From Hymenobacter sp. CRA2 (GTDB taxonomy: Bacteria > Bacteroidota > Bacteroidia > Cytophagales > Hymenobacteraceae): a stretch of DNA of 64,000 nt. Of the stretch, positions 8,254-17,760 are shown piece after piece; the stretch's first letter is position 1, and each line of letters starts with the position of its first letter. The notes under the pieces are model-generated. The model searched no databases and was not told the origin of the DNA. It saw only the letters and a list, made by a program, of their open reading frames with translations. Position numbers and translations under genes: made by a program. Location: the NCBI RefSeq assembly GCF_002007105.1, contig NZ_MVBC01000011.1:1-64000 (forward strand), written 5' to 3'.

Positions 8254-11200
8254 TTATCTGGTCGGATTTGGTGCTGATTCCGTGGCTGTGCTGATGAGCA
8301 CCGGCCCGAGCAAGCCGGCGGGCAGCAGCGGCTTGGTGGCGGCTGGCGCGGGCGCCGTGGTCAGCGAGGTGCGGCGCTGCTCGGCCGGGAGGGCCGCGTC
8401 GCCGATGAGGCGGTTGGCCCAGGTGTTGGTCACCCGGATGCGCAGCTGATTGTCGCCCTTGCGCACGGCGTCGGTGATGTCGAGGCGGTAAGGTGCGGTC
8501 CAGGCCGTGCCGACGGACTGGCCATTCAACTCCACTTCGGCTAGGTTGTTTACCTGCCCGAGTTCGATATACACGCGCTGGTCGGACTTCTTTTTCGCTT
8601 TCCAACGGAAAGCCTTCGTGTAGTCGGCCGTGCCGGAGTAGTGGCGGATGCTTGCGTCGGCGTGTTGGCTCCAGTCACTTAGCTGCGCAAATGCCACGGG
8701 CTGGGCCGGGCCGCCGGCTTTGACATCGAACTGCACCTGCCAGGGACCGTTAAGCGTTTGCGCGGGCGTAGTCATCAGCCAGTTCTGGCCGTTGTGCGCA
8801 CTGAGTTGCGAGGTCGGCTGGCGGAAGACGACAAATATCGACCCGCTCGGCTCCAGGCGCAGCGGCAAGCGGGTGCGGCCGTGTTCCTGCTGCCAGTCCA
8901 GCGCCGGGCGGGTTTCGCCCGTTACCGCGTCCCATAGCTCCGGCTGCCGACCAGCCACGCGCAACGACAGGTCGATGGTCTGCAAGGAGTCAAGCTGATT
9001 GGACACGAAGTAAATGTCGAACTGCTCGGCCGTGCGGTGCGTCCAGGCAATGCCGCGGGCGCGCTGGCCGCCCGGGTAGCTGGCCGTCACGTCGCGGGTC
9101 AGGCCCAGCGGCTCGAAGGACTCGGCGGTGTAGGGGCCGCGCAGCAGGCGGCCATTCTGGCGGTTTGCCTCACCCTCCGGTGGAGAGGCGGAGCCAGACA
9201 CAGCAGAAGCCTGGGCGTCGGTGGTGGCGGTTTTCAGGCTGGCCGTCAGCTGCTGCACCTGCTGATCAGCCTGGGGGAAGTTGCGCAGTTCGGGCGAGCG
9301 GCTCGGCTGCCGGTCGAGCAGGACGGTGGCGCCGGCCTGCACCAGCTCCCGCAGCTTCTGCGCCACGGCGGGCGTCATGGAGGTGCTGTCGGGCCAGAGC
9401 GTGGTAGCGCCGGGCACTACGAGCAGGCCGTAGCTGGCGCCGCCGGGCAGCTCGATGCGGCCATTGCGGACCCGGGCCAGACGCAGCAGCGCATCGGGGT
9501 TGAAGGAATCGTAGGCGTAGCCGCGGAGTGGGTCCACCAGCATGGCGGCGGTGAAGCTGCCGGCCGTGGCCAATACTTTCTCAGGCATTTCGCGCATGGG
9601 CACGCCGGCGTTGGCCAGGCGCTTCCTTTCGCTTTCGACCTTCTGCGGGCCGACGATGCCGGGCAAGGTGGTCGTGAGGCGCTCGGGCAGCACGGCGCGG
9701 CGCGGGGTTTCCTCGCCGTTGAACACGGCCACGTCCACCACCGGGCGGCCCAGCTGCAAGAGCGCCTGGCAGCGGCGGGCGTAGTCGACCCAGGCGCGGC
9801 CGGGCCGCCACCAGGTCTGGTCGCGCTGGAAGTAGAGGCCCACGCCGTTGAGCGTCATACCTGGTTTTTTATCTAGCCAGGGGTTGTGGGCGAAGACGTG
9901 GTACACCAGGCGGTTGACGCCCAGCGCGTAGTTGCGGTCCTGCACCGATTTTAGCATGGCCGGGTGCTCGTCCCAGGCCATTTTCAGCTCGGTGAAGGAC
10001 TCGGCCTGCACCACGTTCTTGCCGTAGATATGCGCGCCGGAAATGGCGTCGAGCATGTCGTTGGGCTTGTCGTGGGTGGGGCTGCGCAGCCAGAACTCTC
10101 CCATGGGCGCGTCCACGTGCTGGTAGTGCAGCAGCCCGTCGCTGACCATGGTGGGGGCAATGGCTTCGGCCGAGAAGCTCACGCCTTTGGCCTTGGCTTC
10201 GGCGGCCAGCGTCACGTAGAATTTGTCGGCCACCAGCTCGGCAATGGTCTGGCGCACGTCGAAGAGCACGCGCTCCGATACCTCGGCGCTTTGCAGGGGC
10301 ACGCCGGCCAGCACCGGCAGGTAGGGCAGCAAATCGTAGCCGCGGCGCTGCCGGAACTCGGCGGCGAAGTTCTGGGACCAGTTCTGAGAGCCGCACTCCC
10401 AGCTGTCGACGTGCAGGGTCCGGAGCACGCGGCCGGCCAGCTCGGGGCCGCCCTGGCGCAGCGCTTCGCCAAACCAGCTGTCGAACTGCAGCTTCACGGC
10501 CTCAGGGTTGAATTTATCGCACTCCAAACCCAGGCCGCCGCCGCCGGTGTAGTTGGTGTAGCCGGTAGCGGTGTGGCCCACGCGCAGGATGGTCCAGCGC
10601 CCGGCCGGAGCGGTCCAGCTCAGACGGCCATCGGCCCCAAGCTTGTCGGTGAGGTTGAGGATCTTGCCCAGCGGCACGCACAGGGAATCGGGCAGCTCCC
10701 GGGCGGTGCTGCGCGGGCTCACGCGCCAGACTTCGCCGTTTTTGCCCTCAAACTGGTTGATGCGCGCCTCCGCCGACAGCCGGATTTCCGACACTTTCAG
10801 CGAGGGTTTCCACTTGGCAGCGTCCAGATCTTCGCCGCCCGGCTCGGAGCCGGCGGGGTCGTAGCGGAAGCGGAAAAAGCGGGCGGTGGTGGTCGGCAGC
10901 GCGTGCGTGACGGCGCTGCTGTCCTGCCAGCCGCTACGCGGCGGCGTCAGGCGCGTAACCGGCCGGAAGGTCTTACCGTCCTGGCTGGCTTCCACGATGA
11001 GGCGGTTGGCCTGGTAGTTATAACCGCTGGAGCGGATGCGCAGCGAGCGGGCCGTGAAGGGCTTGTCGAAAGCATACTGAATCCAGCCCGGCTCGGTGAG
11101 TTTGAAACCCTGCTTGTTGCCGGCCGTGGTCAGCAGCTCGGGCTTGCTCTCGGCGGCGCTGCTGGTCACCGTGGGCTTGGTCGTATAAGTCGAGACCCCG

Positions 11201-11775
11201 CCGCCGGCGGGCGTGGGGTAGGCGTACACGGCAATGTCGCGGTAGTAGCCCTTCACGGCCGCCGGCTGGGGCAGCTGAATGGCCTGCCGGCGCCCGCCCG
11301 TCAGCCGCGTTTCACTGAACACCACCTTCTGCATGGCCAGCTCGGGCGTAATCCAGGGCCCGCCGGCCAGGGCGAATCCGTCGCTCACGTGCATGGCCAG
11401 CTTCAGGCCCAGGCGGTCGGCTTCCGTCATGGCGTGGCGCACCATCTGCCACCAGCGCGGCGAGAGCTGCTCGGCCGGCGGCGTGACCAGCGGCTTGTCG
11501 CCCGCGCCGCGGATGGGCATCAGGTAGGCCCCGCCGATGCCGGCCTGCCGCATGGCTTCCAGATCGGCCGTGAGGCCCTCGGGCGTGACGGCCGCGTTCA
11601 TCCAGTACCAAAATACCCAGGGCTTGGCCGCCTCGGGTGGGTTTAGGAAGGCGGCCGGCAGCTCCGCCGCGGAGGTCGGCGCCGACTGCGCCCAGGCCGA
11701 ACCTGCCGGCAGCCAGCTCAGGGCGGGCAGCGCTAGGGTGAGCAGGGACAGGGAAAGAGTGTGCCGGTGCAGCAT
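8254..11775 (-). CDS. GH106 alpha-L-rhamnosidase
   Basis: Large exported glycosidase, 1173 residues, releasing terminal alpha-L-rhamnose. Signal peptide MLHRHTLSLSLLTLALPALS ending near AWAQS. The family N-terminus is clear: PWVFWYWMNAAVTPEGLTAD then LEAMRQAGIGGAYLMPI, the start of the TIM barrel, followed by the inserted beta-sandwich that carries the F5/8-type-looking region around 250-330. VDSWECGSQNW (about residue 440) and FSAEAIAPTM hold acidic residues typical of the active site. The C-terminal jelly roll (IYIELGQVNNLAEVELNGQ) is shared with GH2-like proteins. Length fits GH106. One of two rhamnosidases of different families in this locus. Confidence 0.88.
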   Translation of the reverse strand: MLHRHTLSLSLLTLALPALSWLPAGSAWAQSAPTSAAELPAAFLNPPEAAKPWVFWYWMNAAVTPEGLTADLEAMRQAGIGGAYLMPIRGAGDKPLVTPPAEQLSPRWWQMVRHAMTEADRLGLKLAMHVSDGFALAGGPWITPELAMQKVVFSETRLTGGRRQAIQLPQPAAVKGYYRDIAVYAYPTPAGGGVSTYTTKPTVTSSAAESKPELLTTAGNKQGFKLTEPGWIQYAFDKPFTARSLRIRSSGYNYQANRLIVEASQDGKTFRPVTRLTPPRSGWQDSSAVTHALPTTTARFFRFRYDPAGSEPGGEDLDAAKWKPSLKVSEIRLSAEARINQFEGKNGEVWRVSPRSTARELPDSLCVPLGKILNLTDKLGADGRLSWTAPAGRWTILRVGHTATGYTNYTGGGGLGLECDKFNPEAVKLQFDSWFGEALRQGGPELAGRVLRTLHVDSWECGSQNWSQNFAAEFRQRRGYDLLPYLPVLAGVPLQSAEVSERVLFDVRQTIAELVADKFYVTLAAEAKAKGVSFSAEAIAPTMVSDGLLHYQHVDAPMGEFWLRSPTHDKPNDMLDAISGAHIYGKNVVQAESFTELKMAWDEHPAMLKSVQDRNYALGVNRLVYHVFAHNPWLDKKPGMTLNGVGLYFQRDQTWWRPGRAWVDYARRCQALLQLGRPVVDVAVFNGEETPRRAVLPERLTTTLPGIVGPQKVESERKRLANAGVPMREMPEKVLATAGSFTAAMLVDPLRGYAYDSFNPDALLRLARVRNGRIELPGGASYGLLVVPGATTLWPDSTSMTPAVAQKLRELVQAGATVLLDRQPSRSPELRNFPQADQQVQQLTASLKTATTDAQASAVSGSASPPEGEANRQNGRLLRGPYTAESFEPLGLTRDVTASYPGGQRARGIAWTHRTAEQFDIYFVSNQLDSLQTIDLSLRVAGRQPELWDAVTGETRPALDWQQEHGRTRLPLRLEPSGSIFVVFRQPTSQLSAHNGQNWLMTTPAQTLNGPWQVQFDVKAGGPAQPVAFAQLSDWSQHADASIRHYSGTADYTKAFRWKAKKKSDQRVYIELGQVNNLAEVELNGQSVGTAWTAPYRLDITDAVRKGDNQLRIRVTNTWANRLIGDAALPAEQRRTSLTTAPAPAATKPLLPAGLLGPVLISTATESAPNPTR

Positions 11776-11933
11776 GAGGAAAGTGGTTGGGCGGAGCGGC
11801 CGGTTTGTGGAGCCGCAACCTTCTTGTCGTCAGAACGAAATCGGCTGACGGGACTTTAAAGCAAAATCGTGTTGGTGGCCCTGGTGGCGCCGACGAAGAG
11901 ACGCCAGGTTGCGGCGGCCCCACAGTTGACGTG

Positions 11934-13238
11934 CTAAACCAGCTTGTGGCGGATGCGGTAGCCGTACTGGCCGAAAAGCAGAATGACCAGGTAGCACACC
12001 AGCGGAATGAGGTAGCCAATCTGAATATTGTCGCCGCGCATGTCGATGAGCGTGCCCATGAGGTAGGGAATAATGGCCCCGCCCACGATGGACATCACCA
12101 GCCAGGACGAGCCGGGCTTGGTGTCGTCGCCCAGGCCGGCAATGCCCAGCGCGAAAATGGTGGGGAACATAATGCTCATAAAGAAGCCCAGGGCGCCCAG
12201 GGCGTAGATGACGTAGGCCCCGTCGCCGAACACGGCCACCGCGCACAAGGCCATGGCAATGACCGCGTAAATCGACAGCAGCCGTTGCGAGGCCACGTAC
12301 TTGAGCAGGGCCGTGCCCACGAAGCGCCCGATCATGAACAGCAGCCCGTACATGGCCAGGTAGTAGCCGGCGGTTTTCTCGTCGACGCCGGCGCCCTGCT
12401 TGGCCATGCGGATAAAGAAGCTGGTGACGCAGACCTGGGCCCCGACGTAGAAAAACTGCGCTACCACGGCCCAGGTCAGGTGCCGGTGCCGGAGCACGGC
12501 GAAGAAGCCGCCGCCCTGCGAGGGCTCGGCTTCGGCTGCTTTCACTTCGGGCAGCTTGCTGAAAAAGAAGAGCACCGCCACCGCCACCAGCACGCCGCCC
12601 AGCACCAGGTAGGGCAGTTTCACGGCGGCGGCTTCGTGGTTGAGGTAGGCAATGCGCTCGGCCGCGGGCATGGCCGCCAGCTGGGCCTTGCTGTACTCCG
12701 TGCCCGACAAAATCATGTTGGCCCCGACGATGGGCGCCACAAACACGGCCAGGCCGTTGAACGAGGCGGCCAGGTTCAGGCGGCTGGTGCTGCTTTCGGG
12801 CGGGCCGAGCACGGCAGCGTAGGGGTTGGCGGCGGTTTCGAGCGTGGTCAGCCCGCAGCCGATGATGAACAGCGCGGTCAGGAACAAACCGTAGGAGCGG
12901 GCATCAGCGGCGGGCACGAACAGGAACGCCCCTCCCGCAAAAGCCAGCAAACCCAGGATAATAGTGGTCTTGTAGCCCAGGCGCTGCAGCAGCATACCCG
13001 CCGGCATGGCCATCAGGAAGTAGGCCAGAAACACGGCCGTGTCCACCAGCGTCGACTGCCGGTTGTTGAGCTGGCAGGCCTTCTGCAGGTGCGGAATCAG
13101 GATGGAATCCAGGCTGTGCGCCATGCCCCAGAGGAAAAACACGCCCACCACCAGAATGAACGGGAGCAGGTAGGCGCGGGCGCTGGCGGGGGAGCCAGCG
13201 GCAACCGGCGGCGGGGTGGGAGCAGGGGCAAGGGCCAT
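11934..13238 (-). CDS. FucP-family sugar/proton symporter
   Basis: Inner-membrane MFS transporter of 434 residues in the L-fucose permease branch, with about 12 hydrophobic segments. Diagnostic stretches are YLLPFILVVGVFFLWGMAHS at TM1, NRQSTLVDTAVFLAYFLMAM, GCGLTTLETAANPY and LNLAASFNGLAVFVAPIVG. Expected to import a monosaccharide freed by the periplasmic glycosidases (rhamnose, galactose, arabinose or fucose; sequence alone does not decide). It sits downstream of the MaoC gene across a palindromic spacer and upstream of GH106. The start has a short Ala/Pro-rich cytoplasmic leader. Confidence 0.87.
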   Translation of the reverse strand: MALAPAPTPPPVAAGSPASARAYLLPFILVVGVFFLWGMAHSLDSILIPHLQKACQLNNRQSTLVDTAVFLAYFLMAMPAGMLLQRLGYKTTIILGLLAFAGGAFLFVPAADARSYGLFLTALFIIGCGLTTLETAANPYAAVLGPPESSTSRLNLAASFNGLAVFVAPIVGANMILSGTEYSKAQLAAMPAAERIAYLNHEAAAVKLPYLVLGGVLVAVAVLFFFSKLPEVKAAEAEPSQGGGFFAVLRHRHLTWAVVAQFFYVGAQVCVTSFFIRMAKQGAGVDEKTAGYYLAMYGLLFMIGRFVGTALLKYVASQRLLSIYAVIAMALCAVAVFGDGAYVIYALGALGFFMSIMFPTIFALGIAGLGDDTKPGSSWLVMSIVGGAIIPYLMGTLIDMRGDNIQIGYLIPLVCYLVILLFGQYGYRIRHKLV

Positions 13239-13328
13239 GGGGCGGAGCGGGTTGGGTGGGAGGTTCGGGTTGGATTTTGGGTTGGCGGGCTGTCGTCAGG
13301 CCCTGGTCAGGCTGTTAGCGGCGGCAGG

Positions 13329-13429
13329 CCGTCACGACGAGCTTGTCGAGACACGTCGCGTGTTTAGCCGGATAATAATTTCTATCCGACATCCGCACGC
13401 GAGCTGGCTCGCCAAGCTCGTCGTGACGG
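13329..13429. repeat. Inverted-repeat element between FucP and MaoC genes
   Basis: Perfect 17-base arms CCGTCACGACGAGCTTG (13329-13345) and CAAGCTCGTCGTGACGG (13413-13429) with a 67-base spacer that contains GCGTG/CACGC and CCGGATA/TATCCG sub-palindromes. Related in layout to 18955-19069. Confidence 0.75.
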
Positions 13430-13433
13430 GCAA

Positions 13434-13886
13434 TTAAGCGCTTTGCGGCCGCAGCTTGACCACCAGCAGATGGTCGCAGGCCAGCACGACTTCGCCGTGC
13501 TCGTTGAAGATTTCCACGTGCTCGGTCACCTGCCCGTAGCCTGGCTTTTTGCCCGCGGTTTTCTCCGAAATCGTGACTTCCGAGCGGATGGTGTTGCCGA
13601 TGAACACGGGCTTGATGAAGCGGAGCCGGTCGTAGCCCTTGGAAAAGGCCTCCGGGTTGATTTCCGAGGCCGTCAGCCCAATACCGATGCTGAACACCAT
13701 GGTGCCGTGGGCAATGCGCTGGCCGAAGGGCTGGGTTTTGCACCACTCCGCGTCGAGGTGGTGGGGAAAAAAGTCGCCCGTGTGCCCGGCATGGACCACG
13801 AAGTCGGTTTCGGTGAGCGTGCGGCCCAGCGTCACGCGCTTGTCGCCGAGGGTGTAGTCTTCGAAAAAGGTGGATTTGAAGTACAT
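13434..13886 (-). CDS. MaoC-like (R)-hydratase/dehydratase
   Basis: Cytoplasmic single hot-dog-fold protein of 150 residues. The hydratase-2 signature is complete: GHTGDFFPHHLDAEW with Asp38 and His43, then FGQRIAHGTM, as in PhaJ-type enzymes that add water to or remove it from 2-enoyl-CoA. It therefore most likely works on a CoA thioester, which fits the two CoA-transferases 3 kb upstream in the same direction. Start at ATG 13886 (MYFKSTFFEDYTLG); the longer frame to 13937 only adds Gly/Pro-rich spacer translation. Substrate unknown; inference is a sugar-derived hydroxyacyl-CoA. Confidence 0.85.
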   Translation of the reverse strand: MYFKSTFFEDYTLGDKRVTLGRTLTETDFVVHAGHTGDFFPHHLDAEWCKTQPFGQRIAHGTMVFSIGIGLTASEINPEAFSKGYDRLRFIKPVFIGNTIRSEVTISEKTAGKKPGYGQVTEHVEIFNEHGEVVLACDHLLVVKLRPQSA

Positions 13887-14063
13887 AGCAGGTTGAGCCT
13901 GGCCCCGGCCACCTTTCCCGAGAAGAGGCGAAGCCAATCAGCCGCAGTGAGTTCAGTTGCTCATCGACTTCGGCTGCCGACTGGTTCGTCGCTGTGGAGT
14001 GGTGTTCGGGGCTTAATGGGGTGGTTAAGGTGCGCGGTTAAAGCGTGGCAAGTGTCCTGTTCT

Positions 14064-15173
14064 CTACCGCTTTTCGAGAGTAGTGGCGGCAGCGGCGCCC
14101 GCAGCGCCGGGTGCCCCGTCACTAGCCGCGTACGCCGCTTCCACTACGGCCATGGTTTTGATGACGTCCTCCACGCTGGTGGGCAATACATCGATTTCGC
14201 CGTTTTTGAACTGCATCAAACTGCCCATGGTGCCCATGAAGGCGTCGGGGAACCATGAGCCTTCCAGCTCCACCGTGTGCCAGCTCGGGGCTTCGCCCTC
14301 GCGCACCAGGCAGTACTCAAACTTGTCGGGCACGCCGTGGGGGTAGTCCATGAGCAGGCCCATGCGGGCTTTGATGGCGCCTTTGGTGCCTTCCCACTTG
14401 ATAAAGCTTTCCTGGTTGTGCGGCCCGAAGGAGTGGTCGTGGTTGGTGTTGATGACCGCGTGCAGGGTGTCGCCGTAGTCGAAGAGGATGGTGGAACGCG
14501 AGGAAGACAGCGCCTTGGCCGGGTGCTTGAGCGTCTTGGCCATCACGCGCTGCGGCTCGCCCAGGAAGGAGCGAATCAGGTCGATGTAGTGGATGCTGTG
14601 GTACTGGATTTCCAGGCGCGGGTGCACCATCACGTGCGGAAACAGCTCCCAGGGCGTTTCCAGCGTCACGCGCACTTCCAGATCGTACAGCTCGCCGATC
14701 AGGCCCTGGGCCAGCATGTGGCGGGCGGCGGCCACGTAGGGGGCGAACCGCAGCTGGCAGTTGATGGCGGCCACCAGGTGTTTGCGCCGGCAGACCTCCA
14801 GGATTTGCTGGCTTTGCCAGAAATAGTCGCCCATGGGCTTCTGAATCAGTACGGCCGCCCCGTCGGGTAGCTGCTCCAGCGTTGCCACGAACTGCTCGGG
14901 CATGATGGTCACGTCGTAGACCGCGTCGGCGGGGGCGTACGCCACGGCCTCGGCCACCGAATCGTAGACGTGCGGAATGCCCCACTCCGCGGCCAGCTTT
15001 TCGGCCCGGGCGCGGGTGCGGTTGGTGATGCCCACGACTTCAAAGCCCGCCTTGCGGTAGGCCGGCAAATGGGCGTCGCCCACGATGCCGCCCGCGCCAA
15101 CGATGACGATGGGCAGCGGCCGGGCGGGCCGCTGGGGCTGGTAGGGAATTGGGGTACCGGCTATGCTAAACAT
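14064..15173 (-). CDS. Gfo/Idh/MocA-family oxidoreductase
   Basis: Cytoplasmic NAD(P)-dependent sugar or cyclitol dehydrogenase-like protein of 369 residues. Rossmann start at residues 20-45: PIVIVGAGGIVGDAHLPAYR, then a second strand GFEVVGITNRTRARAEKLA. The family's EKP motif appears as QKPMGDY, keeping the lysine. The C-terminal substrate domain follows (HPRLEIQYHSIHYIDLIRSF), with the conserved His-x3-Asp arrangement HYID. Its start overlaps the stop of the solute-binding gene by 8 bases, so the two are translationally coupled. The C-terminus is a low-complexity Ala/Gly tail. Part of the CoA/solute-binding module. Confidence 0.87.
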   Translation of the reverse strand: MFSIAGTPIPYQPQRPARPLPIVIVGAGGIVGDAHLPAYRKAGFEVVGITNRTRARAEKLAAEWGIPHVYDSVAEAVAYAPADAVYDVTIMPEQFVATLEQLPDGAAVLIQKPMGDYFWQSQQILEVCRRKHLVAAINCQLRFAPYVAAARHMLAQGLIGELYDLEVRVTLETPWELFPHVMVHPRLEIQYHSIHYIDLIRSFLGEPQRVMAKTLKHPAKALSSSRSTILFDYGDTLHAVINTNHDHSFGPHNQESFIKWEGTKGAIKARMGLLMDYPHGVPDKFEYCLVREGEAPSWHTVELEGSWFPDAFMGTMGSLMQFKNGEIDVLPTSVEDVIKTMAVVEAAYAASDGAPGAAGAAAATTLEKR

Positions 15174-16422
15174 GGTCGGGAGTGGTGTTTAGAGCGTTGA
15201 TTTTGGCTTGCGCAGCGGCCAGCAGCTCGGCTACCGGCTCTTCGGTGTTGAGGGCCTGCAGCACCACTTCGTCGATGACGGCGGCCAGCTGGGCCCAGTT
15301 GGCCTTGGCCGGTAGGGTTTCGGCCTGTTCGTGCAGCGCGGCCAGCTTGTGGTAGTAGGGCACCTGGGCGTTGATGTCGGCGTCGTGCCAGGTCGAGAGG
15401 CGGCAGCCGATGCCGCCTTCCAGCGTGAGTTGCTTGTCGTTTTCGGCGCTGGTGGCGAAGCGGATAAAGTCATAGGCTACGTCCTGGTGCCGGCTGCCCG
15501 CGGCTATGGCGTACAGCCAATACACGTTCAGCGAGGCGGAGCGGCCCGTTGCACTTTCGCCGCGCGGCACGGCGGTAATGTCGACTTTGCCGCGCACCGG
15601 GCAGGCCGCGTCCACCTCGCACACGGCCGCGAAGCCAAACCAGTTGATCATCAGCGCGGCCTCGCCGCGGGCAAAGGCCTGCCCGGCCTGCACCGACTCG
15701 TACTGCATGGACTGCGGGTGAATGGCCGCTTGGTCGCGCAGCAGCTGGCGGTAAAAGCTCAGGCCTTCCCGCGCCGCTGCGGAGTCAATCTGCACCCGCC
15801 CCTGCTCATCCAGCAACTGGCCGCCGCGGGTCCAGAGCTGCAGGCAAAAGTCGAAGACGGTGTTGTGCCCGTCGGGGTAGCCGGCAGCCACGAAGCCGTA
15901 CAAGTTCTGCGCCGGGCGGTGGAAAAAGCGGGCCACTTGCTGCAGCTCCGTCCAGGTAGTGGGCGGCTGCAAGGGGCGGCCGTGCTGCTGCTGAAAGGCG
16001 GCTTGCTCCTGCGGATTGTCGAAGAGGTCTTTGCGGTAAATCAGGCACTCCGGCCCGTCGTGGAAGGGCAGGCCCAGGGTGGTGGCGCCATAGCCCTGCA
16101 TGCCCAGCAACGAGGGACTCCAACCCTGCGGAAAGTCGGCCGGCGGGTTGTGCTCGATGAGCGGCGTGAGGTCCAGCAAAGCGCCGGCGGCCTGGGCTTC
16201 GGGCAGCCAGTCGGTGTTGATGTGGGCCAGGTCCCAGGCACCGGTTTCCAAGCCCTTGTCGGTGAGCAGGCTCTGGTGCAGCGGGTGCAGGTCCAGGGCC
16301 ACGAACTCGGCCGGCAGCGTGCAGCCGGAGTGCGCGCAGTAAGCCGTCCAGAGCTTCTGCATGTGGGCTTCGAAGGGCGCGAACTTGCGCACGGCCATGC
16401 GGAACGGGGTCGGCTCAGTCAT
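15166..16422 (-). CDS. Solute-binding-protein fold, no signal peptide (copy 1)
   Basis: 418 residues resembling family 1 extracellular solute-binding proteins of sugar ABC transporters: [20 protein letters not shown] then [41 protein letters not shown], and a hinge-region [20 protein letters not shown]. Unlike true binding proteins it starts [20 protein letters not shown], with no hydrophobic signal, lipobox or Tat motif. ATG 16422 overlaps the stop of the CoA-transferase gene (8 bases), which fixes the start, so a missed signal is unlikely. No ABC permease or ATPase gene is nearby. I infer a cytoplasmic protein that binds a sugar or sugar acid as a carrier, sensor or enzyme partner. Confidence 0.8.
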   Translation of the reverse strand: MTEPTPFRMAVRKFAPFEAHMQKLWTAYCAHSGCTLPAEFVALDLHPLHQSLLTDKGLETGAWDLAHINTDWLPEAQAAGALLDLTPLIEHNPPADFPQGWSPSLLGMQGYGATTLGLPFHDGPECLIYRKDLFDNPQEQAAFQQQHGRPLQPPTTWTELQQVARFFHRPAQNLYGFVAAGYPDGHNTVFDFCLQLWTRGGQLLDEQGRVQIDSAAAREGLSFYRQLLRDQAAIHPQSMQYESVQAGQAFARGEAALMINWFGFAAVCEVDAACPVRGKVDITAVPRGESATGRSASLNVYWLYAIAAGSRHQDVAYDFIRFATSAENDKQLTLEGGIGCRLSTWHDADINAQVPYYHKLAALHEQAETLPAKANWAQLAAVIDEVVLQALNTEEPVAELLAAAQAKINALNTTPDHV

Positions 16423-17578
16423 GCTGCGCGATGTTGCTGGTCATGAATTCCTGCTGCAGGCGGGCGTTGTCCTGGCCCAGCTGGGGCGAGCCGACAGCCG
16501 AGGTCAGCAGCTCCCCGTCGAGGCGGATGGGGCAGCGGGTGGTCTGGTATGCATAGCCGTCGGTCATCTGCACGGTCTGCGTCATGTCCAGGCCGCGGAA
16601 ACCCTCGTGCTGCAGCAGCTCGTCCCAGCGCAGCACGCCAGCGCACCAGATATCGGCGGGCTCCAGCACGGCCAGCCAGGCTTCCGTCGTGTTGGTGCGC
16701 AGGTGCTGAGCCAGCGTGGCCTTGATGTCGTCGCGCTGCTCGAAGGCCTGCTTCGGGTCGGGATACGCCAGTAGGGCCGGGCAGCCGAGCAGCTCACCCA
16801 GCTTGGGGATGGAGCCCATGGCCAGGGCCAGGTAGCCGTTCTGCGTCTGGTAGATGCCGTAGGGCGCGCCGAGGTAGGCGTGGGCGCTGTTGTGGCGGGT
16901 GCGCTGGGGCAGTTGGCCGCCGTCGTTGAAGTGCGTGGTCAGCGTCTCGAACTGAAAGTCAATGGCCGATTCGAGCATGCTCACCTGCACCAAACCTCCC
17001 TCGCCGCGCAAACTGCGGCGCACCAGGCAGGCCAGCAGCCCCTGCGCCAGGTGCGCCCCGGCCAGCATATCCACGATGGAGAGGCCCATGGGCACCGGGC
17101 CGCTGTTCGCGTTGCCGCTCAGCCAAGTCAGGCCCGAAACGGACTGCAGGAGCAAATCCTGGCCGGGCTTGTCGCGCCAGGGGCCGTCGGGGCCGTAGCC
17201 GGAAATTTCGCCGTAGACCACGCTGGGGTTCTGGGCCCGCACGCTCGCGTAGTCGAAACCCAGGCGCTCCATCACGCCGGGGCGGTAGTTGTGCATCACC
17301 ACGTCGGCGCGGCGCACCAGCTCCCAGACCTGGGCGCGGTCGGCTTCGCTCTTGAGGTCGGCGGCAAAGCTTTCCTTGTTGCGGTTGATGGCGTGAAACA
17401 CCGACGACTCCCCGTTCATGATGACGTTGGAGGTGTAGAGGTGCCGGCAGATGTCGCCGGTTTCGGGCCGCTCAATCTTGATGACCCGCGCCCCGAAATC
17501 GGCCAGGCGCAGGGCCGCCGAGGGGCCGGAGAGGAACTGGCTGAAATCAACCACTAAGTAGTCTTCGAGCGGCTTCAT
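16415..17578 (-). CDS. Class III CoA-transferase (CaiB/BaiF family), copy 1
   Basis: Cytoplasmic enzyme of 387 residues that moves CoA between carboxylic acids through an aspartyl-CoA intermediate. N-terminus [20 protein letters not shown] then [17 protein letters not shown] is classical; the catalytic Asp is residue 170 in [17 protein letters not shown], equivalent to Asp169 of formyl-CoA transferase. Other family blocks: [33 protein letters not shown]. The start is ATG 17578; an ATG 24 bases upstream adds only MTFHFLLP. Overlaps the following solute-binding gene. Paralogue of the next upstream gene; two such proteins might form a hetero-interlocked dimer or act on two acids. Confidence 0.9.
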   Translation of the reverse strand: MKPLEDYLVVDFSQFLSGPSAALRLADFGARVIKIERPETGDICRHLYTSNVIMNGESSVFHAINRNKESFAADLKSEADRAQVWELVRRADVVMHNYRPGVMERLGFDYASVRAQNPSVVYGEISGYGPDGPWRDKPGQDLLLQSVSGLTWLSGNANSGPVPMGLSIVDMLAGAHLAQGLLACLVRRSLRGEGGLVQVSMLESAIDFQFETLTTHFNDGGQLPQRTRHNSAHAYLGAPYGIYQTQNGYLALAMGSIPKLGELLGCPALLAYPDPKQAFEQRDDIKATLAQHLRTNTTEAWLAVLEPADIWCAGVLRWDELLQHEGFRGLDMTQTVQMTDGYAYQTTRCPIRLDGELLTSAVGSPQLGQDNARLQQEFMTSNIAQHD

Positions 17579-17599
17579 GGGAAGTAGAAAGTGGAACGT

Positions 17600-17760
17600 C
17601 ATGTCCAGCGCAGTCGGGACATCTCGCGGGCTTCGTTGCGCCGCACGGGCCCCCTCGGGGGCCGGCCCCTCTCCGAAAAGGGAAATGCGCCTCAGGCATT
17701 TCTTCGGGGAAGCCAGACGATGTAGGCTTGGGGCGCTGGATTTTGACGCGGCGTTCCTGG
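17600..17760. repeat. Spacer with composite palindrome fragments
   Basis: Non-coding spacer between the two CoA-transferase genes. Contains a half element GTCCAGCGCAGTCGGGACATCTCGCGGGCTT (related to 18955-19069; given here only as position 17606-17635 in effect) followed by a CCCCTCTCCGAAAAGGG hairpin near 17667-17684. No gene seen. Confidence 0.45.
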
